From the NCBI GenBank assembly GCA_016793635.1, contig JAEUMD010000008.1:62001-126000 (forward strand): 64,000 bases of DNA, read 5' to 3'. Origin of the DNA: Hyphomicrobiaceae bacterium. GTDB lineage: Bacteria; Pseudomonadota; Alphaproteobacteria; Rhizobiales; Hyphomicrobiaceae. Shown here in pieces: positions 8,292-17,635 of this stretch. Every line of letters begins with the position of its first letter. Position 1 is the first letter of the stretch. The position numbers and the translations under genes were made by a program. Below the pieces are notes generated by a model that searched no databases, was not told where the DNA came from, and saw only the letters and a program-made list of their open reading frames with translations.

Positions 8292-9359
8292 TCAGGCTTC
8301 CGCGATATCTGCCGACTCGCGGGTGACCGCATTCCACAAAGCAAACGGCATTCCACTCAGCATCACCTTCAGGTAGCGAAGGTCCTGGAAGTCGCCGTTG
8401 AGCGACAGGCGCGGCAACGCCGTGAGCTGATCGGCGTGCGCGGGGTAGAGCAATCCCTTGCGGGTCGTCACCGCGGTCGCGACACCAAGCTCGCGGGCGA
8501 TGGCGAATTCGCGCGTCCCCGCGCTCGCGACGCAGCCGTAGGGATAGCTGAAATGCCGGCACGGCCGGCCGAGCTCCGCCTCTATCCGCGCGATGCTCTC
8601 GCTCATCTCACGGCGCACGTCTTCCTCGTCGAGCTTGGCGAGCGCCAGATGGCTGCGCGTGTGCGCGGCGATCGTGACCAATGGGTCCCGGGCAAGCTCG
8701 CGGATCGCGTCCCAATCCATCATCAATTCGGAACACAGCGCACCCGCCGTGAAGCCGTGCGTTTCGGCGAGACGGGCGACGACGGCGCGCGCATCCGGCT
8801 CCGGTAGGCGCCGCAGATGCCAGTAGATCTCTTCGAACGCCGCGTCCTTCTCGGCTGGCGTATGGCTCGCATGAGAGTGGCTGGTCCCGGCGATCTCGAC
8901 GGACACGCGATGGTCGCTCGCCGCGATCACCCGTTCTAGCATCAGCCACCACAGGTCACCCCGGCCATCGGGATAGTCGGTCGGGATGTAGACGGTGAAC
9001 GGCACGCCGAGGCGCCGGAAGACGGGATAGGCGACCTCCAGATTATCCCGGTAACCATCATCGAACGTGAAGCAGGCAAAGGGCCGGGACGTCGGTTGCG
9101 AGAGGCGTGCGGGTACCTCGTCGAGCCTGAGGATGTCGAAGCCGGCTTCGATCACATGCACGATCACCTGCTCGATGAACTCGGGCGTGACCTTGAGAAT
9201 GCGGTTCGGCTCGAATTCAGCGGGCGGCTCGGAAGACACGCGATGCAGCATGAAGATGACGCCCGCGCCGCGCGTGAACGGCGCGGCCAGCCCATCGGCC
9301 CCGGAATAGTACATGGCGGCAAGGGCGGCCCGCAGCAGTCTCGTCGTTCGTCGGCTCAA
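8292..9359 (-). CDS. Polysaccharide deacetylase (NodB domain, CE4)
   Basis: 355 residues. The NodB domain starts with the metal-site motif FTFDDGYRDN near residue 95; the HTRSHLAL motif near 235 supplies the two zinc-binding histidines, and FSYPYG near 280 is the third conserved block. CE4 enzymes remove acetyl groups from N-acetyl sugars in glycans. The start is a TTG at 9359: GGGAGGT lies 7 bp before it, far better than for the ATG at 9314, which would cut 15 residues. It sits next to the Wzz-like gene on the same strand, so it probably modifies the exopolysaccharide of this locus. No clear signal peptide is seen. Confidence 0.88.
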   Translation of the reverse strand: MSRRTTRLLRAALAAMYYSGADGLAAPFTRGAGVIFMLHRVSSEPPAEFEPNRILKVTPEFIEQVIVHVIEAGFDILRLDEVPARLSQPTSRPFACFTFDDGYRDNLEVAYPVFRRLGVPFTVYIPTDYPDGRGDLWWLMLERVIAASDHRVSVEIAGTSHSHASHTPAEKDAAFEEIYWHLRRLPEPDARAVVARLAETHGFTAGALCSELMMDWDAIRELARDPLVTIAAHTRSHLALAKLDEEDVRREMSESIARIEAELGRPCRHFSYPYGCVASAGTREFAIARELGVATAVTTRKGLLYPAHADQLTALPRLSLNGDFQDLRYLKVMLSGMPFALWNAVTRESADIAEA

Positions 9360-9534
9360 AACGAGACCTCCCGGCGTCGCATTCCCCTGTTACTTGCTCG
9401 CGCGGATCGAAAAGACCCGGCACGCAGCCTGGATGCAAACGCCATGCTCGCGTTGTGACCGGTGTGCAGTCTGGCCGTGATCGATACCCAAATCGTTAAC
9501 GCCGGAAGACGCTAACCAAGTCTGCTGTTGCCGG

Positions 9535-11808
9535 TCAGGCCGACGCTGCACCGAGCTGTGGGGCGCCGCCACCTCGGCGCAGGAAACGCTGCGCCGGTTG
9601 CGCCTTCGTCTCGGACCGCGAGAGACGCACGAGTTCGATGTCGGTGACCTCGAAGCCGAGGAAAGTGCCCGGCGGATCGGAAAGGGCTTTGGTCTTCTGC
9701 TTCGCATCGCCGACGGTGATGCCAGCGTCGAAGCGTCCCTGGATCGCCTCGAACAGAAGCCGCGCCTCCTCGTAGACGCCCACCACGATGATGTGTTCGT
9801 ACGCCTCGTCGAGTGCATCGAGCAGGAGGTTCAGCCGCTCGGCGTCGACCTGATCGTCGGGCCCGTCGGGATCGAGGCTGCTGCCGGCAACGATCGCGTG
9901 CGCCTGCGACCCGGGGAGATTTTGTATGACATCCTCGAAAGATGCATTGCCGAGCATCAGGTCCACCATGCCCGGAGCAGGCGCGAGGCCGAGGCGCTCG
10001 GCAAAGCCACTCCCACCTGTGCTCCAGTCGATGACCAGCACCTGCATGCCGTCGCGGCCGAGTTCCTCGGCAAGCTCGATCGCCTCGGTGGAGGGATCGA
10101 GCACGTTGGTTTCGCCTGCGACCAGCGTGCGGAAGCCGCCTTTGCCGGATGCGACATCGCGGATGTAGCGGGCGAGCCTGGACACCGTGGCGATTTCGGC
10201 GACCTCGCCTTGGACCTTCGCGAGCGGCAACTCCTCGGCGAGAGCGGCAACCGCACTCGCCGCCTTCGACGGCGCGTCTTGCTTCGCCTCCTCGCGCGGC
10301 GCAGCAGCGACGACGCGACGGTCGGCGGCCGACGGCAGCTCCACGGCGGGCGCGGCGCGATCGCTGGCGCGGCGCTTGGGATTAGACGCGGCGGTGTAGC
10401 CCTGGCGCGCGCCGAGCAGCAGCGCACGTGTGACGGTCCAGGCAATCCCGAGCAGAAGCGTCGCCGCTGCGGCGAGCGCGGCGTAGGAGCCCTTCTTCGG
10501 GAAAACCGGCACGCTCGATACGCGCGCCTTGGAGATGATCTGTGCTTCGACCGGAACGACGCGGCTGTCGGCACGTGCCCGGTTGGCCTCGAACTGCGCC
10601 TGCAGGCGTTCGAGCTCGGAGCGCTTGGTCTTGGCGACCGTCTCGAGCGCGCGCAGTTCGACTTCGCTGGTCGAAGTGGTGACCACCTGGCTCTTCACCT
10701 CGTCGAGGCTCTGCGCCACCGAAGCTTCGCGCAGCGCCGCGACCTTCGCTTCCTTCTCGAGACTGTCGACCAGCTTCATGATCTCGGCGGAGATTTGCCG
10801 ACGCAACCCGCTGAGGTCCGCCTCGAGCTGGCGCATGCGCGGATGCCCCGGCAGCAGCGTGGCGGAGAGTTCCGAAATCTCGCGCTCGAGACGCACGCGC
10901 TGCTGCACAAGGCTCTGGATCAGCGGCGACTTCTGTACGTCGGGAAGGGCATCGGCACTGCCCGTGCGCATCATATCGCGCGCGGAGCGGGCACGCGCCT
11001 CGGCCTCGCTGCGGGCGGCCTTCGCCTTGGTCAGCTCCGCCGTCAGCTCGCCAAGCTGCTGCTCGTTGAGCCCGGTACGCTGCGGACCGCCTTTAAAGAG
11101 ATCCTTGTCGCCCTTGAACCGCTCGACCTCGGCTTCGGCCTGCTGGACCTCGTCACGCAGCCGGACGATTTTCGGTTCGAGCGCCTTCTGCACCTCGTCA
11201 GTCTCGACCACCGTCTGCTTGGCCAGCGTCTCGCGATAGGTATCGGCAAGCTTGTTCGCTATGTCGGCGGCGAGGTCAGGATCGGACGAGGTGAAACGGA
11301 TGCCGATGAAGCGGCTTTCCTTCGGTGTATAGACCTCGAGACGCTTGAAGTAGGAGCCGAGCACGCGATCGCGCTCGCTCTCGCCCGCGCGCGGCCCTCC
11401 GACGCCGGCGAGGCGCATGATGCGGTCGGCCATGTCGTGGGGGCCGAGTGCGGAGTTGAACTCGGTGCGGCCCGCCAGATTGAGCTCTCCCGCGATCCCG
11501 CTCGCGAGGTCTGGCGACATCAAGGCACGCACGTGCGTGTTGACGGCTTCCTTGTCCATGCGGATGCCCAGCGCCTCGGGCGATCCCATGTCGCCCTTGG
11601 GCGACGTAAAGGGGTTCGCGGTCTCTTTGGCGACGATACTGAGCTGAGCCTCGGAGGTGTAGCGCGGTGCCACCATCATCAGCACGGCATAGGTGGCCGC
11701 GCCGATCAGGATGCTCGCGAGGACGAGCTTGCGCGCACTGCGCTTCAGCACACCCCAAATCGAGGTGATGTCGATGTCGTCGGCAGAAGCCTGAGTGCTG
11801 GCGGGCAT
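9535..11808 (-). CDS. Wzz/GumC-like chain-length protein with degenerate BY-kinase-like domain
   Basis: 757 residues. A membrane segment (LVLASILIGAATYAVLMMVA, ~27-50) opens the Wzz domain. Long coiled-coil stretches follow (about residues 180-400), then a proline-rich stretch and second membrane segment (PKKGSYAALAAAATLLLGIA, ~438-460). The C-terminal ~200 residues align in order with the ATPase of bacterial tyrosine kinases, but the P-loop is replaced by LVAGETNVLDPST, with no GK[ST]. The Walker A' Asp is kept in VLVIDWSTGG. No C-terminal tyrosine cluster exists. It should control polymer length with Wza and Wzy, without normal kinase activity. ATG 11808 is chosen, and ATG 11826 is possible. 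Confidence 0.85.
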   Translation of the reverse strand: MPASTQASADDIDITSIWGVLKRSARKLVLASILIGAATYAVLMMVAPRYTSEAQLSIVAKETANPFTSPKGDMGSPEALGIRMDKEAVNTHVRALMSPDLASGIAGELNLAGRTEFNSALGPHDMADRIMRLAGVGGPRAGESERDRVLGSYFKRLEVYTPKESRFIGIRFTSSDPDLAADIANKLADTYRETLAKQTVVETDEVQKALEPKIVRLRDEVQQAEAEVERFKGDKDLFKGGPQRTGLNEQQLGELTAELTKAKAARSEAEARARSARDMMRTGSADALPDVQKSPLIQSLVQQRVRLEREISELSATLLPGHPRMRQLEADLSGLRRQISAEIMKLVDSLEKEAKVAALREASVAQSLDEVKSQVVTTSTSEVELRALETVAKTKRSELERLQAQFEANRARADSRVVPVEAQIISKARVSSVPVFPKKGSYAALAAAATLLLGIAWTVTRALLLGARQGYTAASNPKRRASDRAAPAVELPSAADRRVVAAAPREEAKQDAPSKAASAVAALAEELPLAKVQGEVAEIATVSRLARYIRDVASGKGGFRTLVAGETNVLDPSTEAIELAEELGRDGMQVLVIDWSTGGSGFAERLGLAPAPGMVDLMLGNASFEDVIQNLPGSQAHAIVAGSSLDPDGPDDQVDAERLNLLLDALDEAYEHIIVVGVYEEARLLFEAIQGRFDAGITVGDAKQKTKALSDPPGTFLGFEVTDIELVRLSRSETKAQPAQRFLRRGGGAPQLGAASA

Positions 11809-11980
11809 GGGCCTGATCCGAAGCATGGATTGATATCTGCATCGGATTAGAACGCCTGCGGGTAAGCAATGTATTAAGTCCGCGCGACATCGTTCCAAAA
11901 AAGATCAGCTGCAAAGCCTTTGTTAACCTCGACCCGCTCTAATGGCATGGCCGTTCATTTGCCATCGGGAGTGTCGAAAT

Positions 11981-12676
11981 ATGTGTGTCCGCCGCGTTGG
12001 GTTCACCCTCGCCGTCGCCACGCTGCTTGCCGGATGCGCCCACGAGAGCAACTTCGTGGCGGACGCGATGCGTGCGGACCCCGTCGCGGCCGACGCGAAC
12101 GGTTACCCGACGCCGGTTCCCCCGCCAGTTGTAGCGGTCGCGGCCCAGGAGACGTTCGGCGATCCGGGCCCGGCTCCGGGCATGCCGCGCGGGCCCCAGG
12201 CCGTTGCCGACACGGATGGCCCTTACCTGCTCGACACCGGCGACCGTCTCCGCGTTTTCGTCTATGGACAGCCAAATCTTTCACGCCTCTACACCGTCGA
12301 TCACGAGGGGCAGATCACCGTTCCGCTGATTGGTTCGGTCCAGGCCCGCGGGCTCACCACATCGCAGCTGGAGGGCTCGATCCGCGGCCAGCTGGGCGCC
12401 GAATTCGTGCGCAACCCGCAGGTTACTGTCGACATCCAGCAGAACCGGCCGTTCTTCATCCTCGGCGAGGTGCGCAACGCCGGACAATACCCCTACGTTT
12501 CTGGAATGACCGTCGAGACCGCCGTCGCCATCGCCGGCGGCTATACCGAGCGGGCGAGCGACCGCCGCTTCCGCATCTCGCGCCGAGTCAACGGCTACGT
12601 CGAGCAGATCGAGGCACCCTCGGACTACGTGGTGCGGGCTGGCGACACCGTCTACGTCTTCGAAAGGTTCCTCTGA
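11981..12676 (+). CDS. Wza-type polysaccharide export lipoprotein
   Basis: 231 residues. A lipoprotein signal peptide ends in the lipobox LAGC (Cys near residue 19). The mature part has a Pro-rich linker, then the polysaccharide export domain (YLLDTGDRLRVFVYGQPNLS, VDHEGQITVPLIGSVQARG). An SLBB-like segment follows from FFILGEVRNAGQYPYVSGM. It should form the outer-membrane channel for capsule or exopolysaccharide. It is shorter than E. coli Wza because it has one SLBB region. ATG 11981 is preceded by CGGGAG; the in-frame ATG at 11942 would put charged residues before the signal peptide. It is divergent from the Wzz-like gene. Confidence 0.9.
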   Translation: MCVRRVGFTLAVATLLAGCAHESNFVADAMRADPVAADANGYPTPVPPPVVAVAAQETFGDPGPAPGMPRGPQAVADTDGPYLLDTGDRLRVFVYGQPNLSRLYTVDHEGQITVPLIGSVQARGLTTSQLEGSIRGQLGAEFVRNPQVTVDIQQNRPFFILGEVRNAGQYPYVSGMTVETAVAIAGGYTERASDRRFRISRRVNGYVEQIEAPSDYVVRAGDTVYVFERFL

Positions 12677-12742
12677 CATCGTCAGGAACGAAGCCAGGCG
12701 CGTGCGCGCACCGGCACGAGCCCTGTTCGAGTGTCGAGTACC

Positions 12743-13906
12743 ATGAAGATCCTGCACGTCCTGCGCGCGCCCGTTGGCGGCTTGTTCCGTCATGTCGCCG
12801 ATCTTGCCCGCGCACAAACGGCGCGCGGTCACCAGGTCGCGGTCCTGTGCGACAGCGAGGCATGCGACCGCTTGACCGAGCAGCGCCTCGACGACCTCTC
12901 TCCCGCGCTCGGTCTCGGCCTGCACCGTGTGGCCATGGCACGCGATCTCGATTGGCGCGACGTGATGGCGACGCGCGCGACGGTGCGCCTCGCAGCGATC
13001 CTCGGCGTCGACGTGTTGCATGGACACGGCGCCAAGGGCGGCGCTTACACCCGTCTCGCGGCGGCGCAGCTCAAGCGCGGCGGACGCCGCGTCGTGGCGC
13101 TTTACACGCCGCACGGCGGCAGCCTCCACTTCGCGCCGACGACAATCAAAGGTCGGATATTCATGGCGCTCGAGCGGACACTCGCCCGGAGCACCGACGG
13201 GATCGTGTTCGAAAGCGCATATTCGGCGCGCATCTATGGCGAAAACGTCGGTCTCTCGAGGCCGATGAAGACCCGCATCATCCCGAACGGCATCAATGCC
13301 GGCGAGCTGGAACCCGTGCAGCCGAATGCGGACGCGGCCGACTTCGTGTTCGTTGGCGAGCTTCGCCATCTCAAGGGCGTTGACCTTCTGCTCGAAGCTC
13401 TCGCCGCTATCGAGGCGCCGCGACGGCCGAGCGCGGTCATCGTCGGGGACGGTCCCGACGCCGGCACGTTCAAGGCACTCGCCGCCCGCCTCGGCCTCGC
13501 CCGTCACGTCAGCTTTCCCGGCGCGATGCCCGCGCGCCAGGCTTTCGCGCTCGGCCGCTCGCTCGTCATGCCGTCGCGCGCGGAGAGCTTTCCCTATATC
13601 GTGCTGGAAGCGGGCGGCGCGGGAGTACCGATGATCGCGACGGCGGTCGGCGGCATCCCGGAAATCGCCGAAGGCAGCAGCCTGAGGCTCGTTCCCCCGG
13701 CGGACATCGCTGCGCTCGCCGCCGCCATGACGCGCCACCTCGATGCCCCTGACGACATCCGCCGCGAGGCGCAATCGCTGCGTGAGGTGATCGCCGGGCG
13801 CTACTCCGTCGAGCGCATGGCGGAGGCCGTGCTGGCATTCTATCGCGATCTGGCCCCCGAGCACGACTTCGCCTCGGAGCCCGCGCGCACCCTCGTCAGC
13901 GCCTGA
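12743..13906 (+). CDS. Glycosyltransferase family 4
   Basis: 387 residues with the GT-B two-domain fold. The N-terminal domain begins KILHVLRAPVGGLFRHVADL. The linker has IIPNGINAGEL near residue 185, and the C-terminal donor domain has FVGELRHLKGVDLLLEAL and the EX7E-type segment MPSRAESFPYIVLEAGGAGV near 275. GT4 enzymes are retaining transferases using nucleotide sugars. The specific sugar cannot be deduced. It lies 66 bp after wza and ahead of the WcaJ-like gene, so it probably adds an early sugar to the lipid-linked repeat unit. ATG 12743 is preferred over GTG 12731. Confidence 0.9.
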   Translation: MKILHVLRAPVGGLFRHVADLARAQTARGHQVAVLCDSEACDRLTEQRLDDLSPALGLGLHRVAMARDLDWRDVMATRATVRLAAILGVDVLHGHGAKGGAYTRLAAAQLKRGGRRVVALYTPHGGSLHFAPTTIKGRIFMALERTLARSTDGIVFESAYSARIYGENVGLSRPMKTRIIPNGINAGELEPVQPNADAADFVFVGELRHLKGVDLLLEALAAIEAPRRPSAVIVGDGPDAGTFKALAARLGLARHVSFPGAMPARQAFALGRSLVMPSRAESFPYIVLEAGGAGVPMIATAVGGIPEIAEGSSLRLVPPADIAALAAAMTRHLDAPDDIRREAQSLREVIAGRYSVERMAEAVLAFYRDLAPEHDFASEPARTLVSA

Positions 13907-13954
13907 CGCCGGGCATGATGCCGCGCCTCTTCTCGCCGAACGGTTGAGCACTAT

Positions 13955-13981
13955 CGAATGAAGCGAGGATCGCTTCATTCG
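13955..13981. repeat. Perfect 12-bp inverted repeat
   Basis: CGAATGAAGCGA (13955-13966) and TCGCTTCATTCG (13970-13981) are exact reverse complements around GGA. It lies 49 bp past the GT4 stop. No T-tract follows on either strand, so it is either a transcript-stabilising hairpin or a protein site rather than a textbook terminator. Confidence 0.6.
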
Positions 13982-14142
13982 CGACCTATTGCACCCGAAC
14001 TAGCCTCGCGCCGCACGCAGGCAACGTGCCTTAACCTTACCCGCAATCCCATGTGCCGGCCGCTCCGCCCCGAGCCCGATGGCATGGTGGATGCTTTCGA
14101 TCTTGCCAGGACGCTCATTCTGGCACGACGAGTAGCACAATC

Positions 14143-15672
14143 ATGTCCAACAAGACGCTGGTGGCGGAATCACATGGCTCGGGACGGTCGCTGAAAAGCA
14201 CGTCACCGCATGTCTCAATCGAGCTGCCCGTGCTCGCCGACTTCCGCGCGGATAGCCGTTCCTCGCTCATCTCGCCTGCGGTTCTACGCGGCTCGGTCCG
14301 CGCCCTCGACTTCGTGCTGACCATCCTCACAGGCCTCGCCGCGGCCCTCGCCTACGTCGCCGAGCCCGACATCCTCTCACTCACCACCTATCCTACCGCG
14401 CTGCTGGCGACGGCCGGCGTCACCGTCGTCGCGTTCGAGCTGTTCGGCCTCTACAAGCTGCAAGCCTACGCTTCCATCCTAAGGCAGCTCCCGCGCATCG
14501 CACTCGCCTGGACCATCGCCTTCGCAGCACTCGTCGCCGCGGTGTTCTTCCTGAAGCTCGGCAGCGACTTCTCGCGAGTCTGGCTGGCGCTGTGGTTCGC
14601 GACGGGCGGCCTCGCGCTCGTCGCCGGTCGCCTCGCGCTCGCCGGCCTCATGCACCACTGGGCGAAGCAGGGGCGACTCTACCGCCGCGCGGTGATCTAC
14701 GGTGGCGGCGACGTCTGCGGCCACATGATCCACCATCTCGAGCGGAGCGCGGAGGGCGAGGTGCGCATCTCCGGCATCTTCGACGACCGCGACGGAGAGA
14801 GGGCCCCGGCGATGATCGCCGGCTATCCGCGGCTCGGCGGCCTCGCCGATCTCGTCGGGTTCTCGCGCCGCACGCGCATCGATCTCGTCATCGTCGCGCT
14901 ACCGATGACCGCGGAGCACCGCCTCGTCGAGGTGCTCAAGCACATCTCCGTGCTGCCCGTCGACGTCAAGATGCCGGCGGCCTCGACCAGCCTGCGGTTC
15001 AGCCCACGCACCTACTCGCGCATCGGCGACGTGGCCATGATCGATCTGCACGATGCGCCGATCGCCGATTGGGGTCGTGTCTCGAAATGGCTGTTCGACA
15101 AGATCATCGGTACGGCAGCGCTGGTCGCACTGGCGCCGGTGATGGCCGCCGTCGCCATTGCCATCAAGCTCGACAGCCGCGGGCCGGTTCTCTTCCGCCA
15201 GAAGCGCTACGGCTTCAACAACGAGCTGATCGAGGTGCTCAAGTTCCGCTCGATGTACACCGATCGCTGCGATGCCGCCGCCGCCCGCCTCGTCACGCGC
15301 GACGATCCGCGGGTGACGCGCGTCGGCCGCTTCATCCGCCGCACGAGCCTCGACGAGCTGCCGCAGCTCATCAACGTGGTGCTGGGCGATCTCTCGCTCG
15401 TCGGGCCGCGTCCGCACGCCTTGCAGGCCAAGGCCGCGAACCAGCTCTACGACGAGGTGGTGGAGGGGTATTTCGCCCGCCACAAGGTTAAGCCCGGCAT
15501 CACCGGCTGGGCGCAGATCAACGGGTGGCGCGGCGAGACGGATACGCCCGAGAAGATCATGCGGCGCGTCGAGCACGACCTCTACTACATCGAGAACTGG
15601 TCCGTGTTCCTTGACCTCTACATCCTGCTCAAGACCCCGTTCGCCCTGGTCAATTCCGAGAACGCCTACTGA
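14143..15672 (+). CDS. Undecaprenyl-phosphate sugar phosphotransferase (WcaJ-like)
   Basis: 509 residues. Four membrane helices occupy roughly residues 45-165. A Rossmann-like domain follows ([17 protein letters not shown]). The last ~200 residues are the bacterial sugar transferase domain, with a re-entrant helix near 320, [20 protein letters not shown], then [20 protein letters not shown] and VGPRPHA. Enzymes of this kind move a hexose-1-phosphate onto undecaprenyl phosphate, the first step of repeat-unit assembly at the inner membrane. The N-terminal ~30 residues are polar and disordered-looking. It is followed after 56 bp by the polymerase/ligase gene. Confidence 0.93.
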   Translation: MSNKTLVAESHGSGRSLKSTSPHVSIELPVLADFRADSRSSLISPAVLRGSVRALDFVLTILTGLAAALAYVAEPDILSLTTYPTALLATAGVTVVAFELFGLYKLQAYASILRQLPRIALAWTIAFAALVAAVFFLKLGSDFSRVWLALWFATGGLALVAGRLALAGLMHHWAKQGRLYRRAVIYGGGDVCGHMIHHLERSAEGEVRISGIFDDRDGERAPAMIAGYPRLGGLADLVGFSRRTRIDLVIVALPMTAEHRLVEVLKHISVLPVDVKMPAASTSLRFSPRTYSRIGDVAMIDLHDAPIADWGRVSKWLFDKIIGTAALVALAPVMAAVAIAIKLDSRGPVLFRQKRYGFNNELIEVLKFRSMYTDRCDAAAARLVTRDDPRVTRVGRFIRRTSLDELPQLINVVLGDLSLVGPRPHALQAKAANQLYDEVVEGYFARHKVKPGITGWAQINGWRGETDTPEKIMRRVEHDLYYIENWSVFLDLYILLKTPFALVNSENAY

Positions 15673-15728
15673 AGGCGGCGGCGCAAGCCGCCGCAACGCA
15701 TTCCAGCAGCACTTCGGGAGGCTGAAGC

Positions 15729-17282
15729 TTGAACGCCATGGCCCGCAAGTCCGAGTTCTCGTCGGGGCGCCCGGCGCTCCCGCGCGGCCTCGAGACGCCC
15801 GGACGCGCGAAGCCTAAAAGTCTGACGCACAAGCTGTCGCTCGCCGCCGTGTGGCTTGCCGTGGCGACCAGCGCCATCGTGTTCACCGAACCCGCACCGA
15901 CTGACGCACTGATGCTCGGGCTCGTCGTGCTGCTGCCCGTTGTCGGCCTCGTCAGGTTCAATCCGCCGATCATCGCCTTCGCGGCCTTGCTGCTGGTCAT
16001 CAACGCCTTCGGCTACGTCGCGACGATCGGTGTCGTCGATTATTCCGATGCGACCAAGCACACCGCCGTCTCTCTCTATCTCTCGCTCGCGGCCGTCGTG
16101 ATCGCCGCCTTCGTCGCGCGACGTCCGGTCGAGGCGACGCGCCTGCTGCTCGGTGCCCAACTCGCCGGAGCGTTGGTCGCGGCGGCCGCCGGCATCGCTG
16201 GCTATTTCGATCTCGTGCCCGGAGGCAGCGATCTTCTCACCCGCTTCGGCAGGGCGAGCGGAACCTTCAAGGACCCGAACGTGCTCGGGTCGTTTCTCGT
16301 CCCGGCCATCGTCTACGCGCTGCACCTTTGGATCCACCGGCCGCTGCACAAGGGTCTCGGCTATGCCGCCGCCCTCGCGGTGCTGTCGCTGGCGCTACTC
16401 CTGACGTTCTCCCGCGGCGCGTGGGGAATCGCGGCAATTGCGGTCGCGATCTACCTATACGTCGCGTTCGTCACGTCCAACCGCAACGGCGATCGGGTGC
16501 GCATCATCGGGCTCGGCCTCGCCGGCATCCTCGCGCTCATTCCTTTATTCGCCTTCGCCGTCAGCTCCGACGGCGTCGGTGAGCTTTTCGCCGAGCGCGC
16601 CAGCCTCACGCAGAGCTACGACGTCGGTCCGGAGGGCCGCTTCGGCGGCCAGAGGAAAGCGCTCGATCTCATCGCCGAAAACCCATTCGGCATCGGCGCC
16701 GGCGAGTTCCCGAAGGGACATCATCCCGAGGACGTGCACAACGTCTACCTCAGCATGTTTCTCAATGCCGGCTGGATCGGCGGCTCCGGCTATCTCGCCC
16801 TCGTCGCGGGCGTCCTGGTTCTCGGCTTCGCCCGCAGCTTCCGCGGCAATCCGACCGGGGGGCTGACACTGGTGGCAGTTGCCTCGCTGGCAGCCATCGT
16901 CTTCGAAGGCACCATCATCGACACCGACCACTGGCGACACTTCTATCTGCTGCTCGGTGTGGTCGTCGGTCTGCTGGCCAGTCGCCCACCGCGAAACGCG
17001 CGCCCCGCACGGATCGTCCGCGACCGGCGTCCCATTCTCCTCCGCCCGGTCGTTCTCCTGGCACCCGCACGGCGCGGCGCGCGCATCCTGCGGCCGGCAC
17101 CCACGGGCGCGGTGCGACCGTCGGCTGCACGCGTCACCATCGACCTGCGCGCCCTGCAGGGCTATGGAGCCAGCAAACGAAAAGCGAAGTTGATCGGGCC
17201 TGTGCGCCCGAAGCGCCCACCCCGGCTGATCGGGGGTGACCAATCACGATGGAAACGTCCCGCGCTTCCCTCGACAGCCTGA
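15729..17282 (+). CDS. Wzy-like polymerase / O-antigen ligase family protein
   Basis: 517 residues with about ten membrane segments between residues 33 and 420, then a ~95-residue strongly basic tail rich in Arg and Pro. The Wzy_C domain signature is seen in FSRGAWGIAAIAVA, the large periplasmic loop (RASLTQSYDVGPEGRFGGQR, NPFGIGAGEFPKGHHPEDVH) and HNVYLSMFLNAGWIGGSGY. Wzy and WaaL cannot be told apart by sequence, but placement after the WcaJ-like gene favours polymerisation. The start is a TTG: GGGAGG is 7 bp upstream of it, whereas the ATG at 15738 is 16 bp away. The long basic cytoplasmic tail is unusual. Confidence 0.85.
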   Translation: MNAMARKSEFSSGRPALPRGLETPGRAKPKSLTHKLSLAAVWLAVATSAIVFTEPAPTDALMLGLVVLLPVVGLVRFNPPIIAFAALLLVINAFGYVATIGVVDYSDATKHTAVSLYLSLAAVVIAAFVARRPVEATRLLLGAQLAGALVAAAAGIAGYFDLVPGGSDLLTRFGRASGTFKDPNVLGSFLVPAIVYALHLWIHRPLHKGLGYAAALAVLSLALLLTFSRGAWGIAAIAVAIYLYVAFVTSNRNGDRVRIIGLGLAGILALIPLFAFAVSSDGVGELFAERASLTQSYDVGPEGRFGGQRKALDLIAENPFGIGAGEFPKGHHPEDVHNVYLSMFLNAGWIGGSGYLALVAGVLVLGFARSFRGNPTGGLTLVAVASLAAIVFEGTIIDTDHWRHFYLLLGVVVGLLASRPPRNARPARIVRDRRPILLRPVVLLAPARRGARILRPAPTGAVRPSAARVTIDLRALQGYGASKRKAKLIGPVRPKRPPRLIGGDQSRWKRPALPSTA

Positions 17283-17635
17283 GCCGCACGCCAAGCTCCG
17301 GTTCGAGAGCCCCTTTTTCGGTCGATCAGGGCCACGAGTGCGGCTCTCTCGAAAAATGCTTTCACTCCAGCCCCGTCGCGACGCCACGTCCGCGAAACGT
17401 CTGCTCACTTGAGATTTTCGCAGGCGTGACATCAGACCTTTGGGGCGACGACATTTCGACGCCCCTCGCCAATGTTGACGAAAATCATTCATTCGCGTCC
17501 TCTCCGTTCCTAGAGTTCCGGCCCGTGAATGGCACTCTGGCACCCCCGCGCGCGGGCGGCGCCCTTTGCCGTTCCATCACCCGGCAGCATTGGGCCGGGC
17601 TCCCCACAACGCCGACGAGCCTCGGAGAACGGTTG
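17283..17635 (+). promoter_or_regulatory. hemN upstream region with FNR/FixK-like box
   Basis: This 353-bp stretch has no convincing gene: the hemN frame is open through it but reads as unconserved, low-complexity sequence. At 17475-17488 lies TTGACGAAAATCAT, which matches 8 of the 10 defined bases of the TTGAT-N4-ATCAA box of FNR/FixK-type regulators, about 148 bp ahead of the hemN ATG. Regulation of hemN by oxygen-sensing FnrL or FixK is well known in alphaproteobacteria. Assignment here is inference from the match. Confidence 0.5.

Noticed and set aside
9598-11850. Long plus-strand open frame (~750 residues) opposite the Wzz-like gene
   Set aside because: It mirrors a real gene, is Arg/Leu/Asp-rich as expected of GC-rich antisense, and has no domain or ribosome binding site.
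12281-13978. Long minus-strand open frame opposite wza and the GT4 gene
   Set aside because: Both plus-strand genes have strong family motifs, and the antisense product shows none.
17249-17635. N-terminal extension of HemN by 129 residues
   Set aside because: ATG 17636 has a ribosome binding site and the family N terminus; the upstream residues are low in conservation and cover a likely FNR box.
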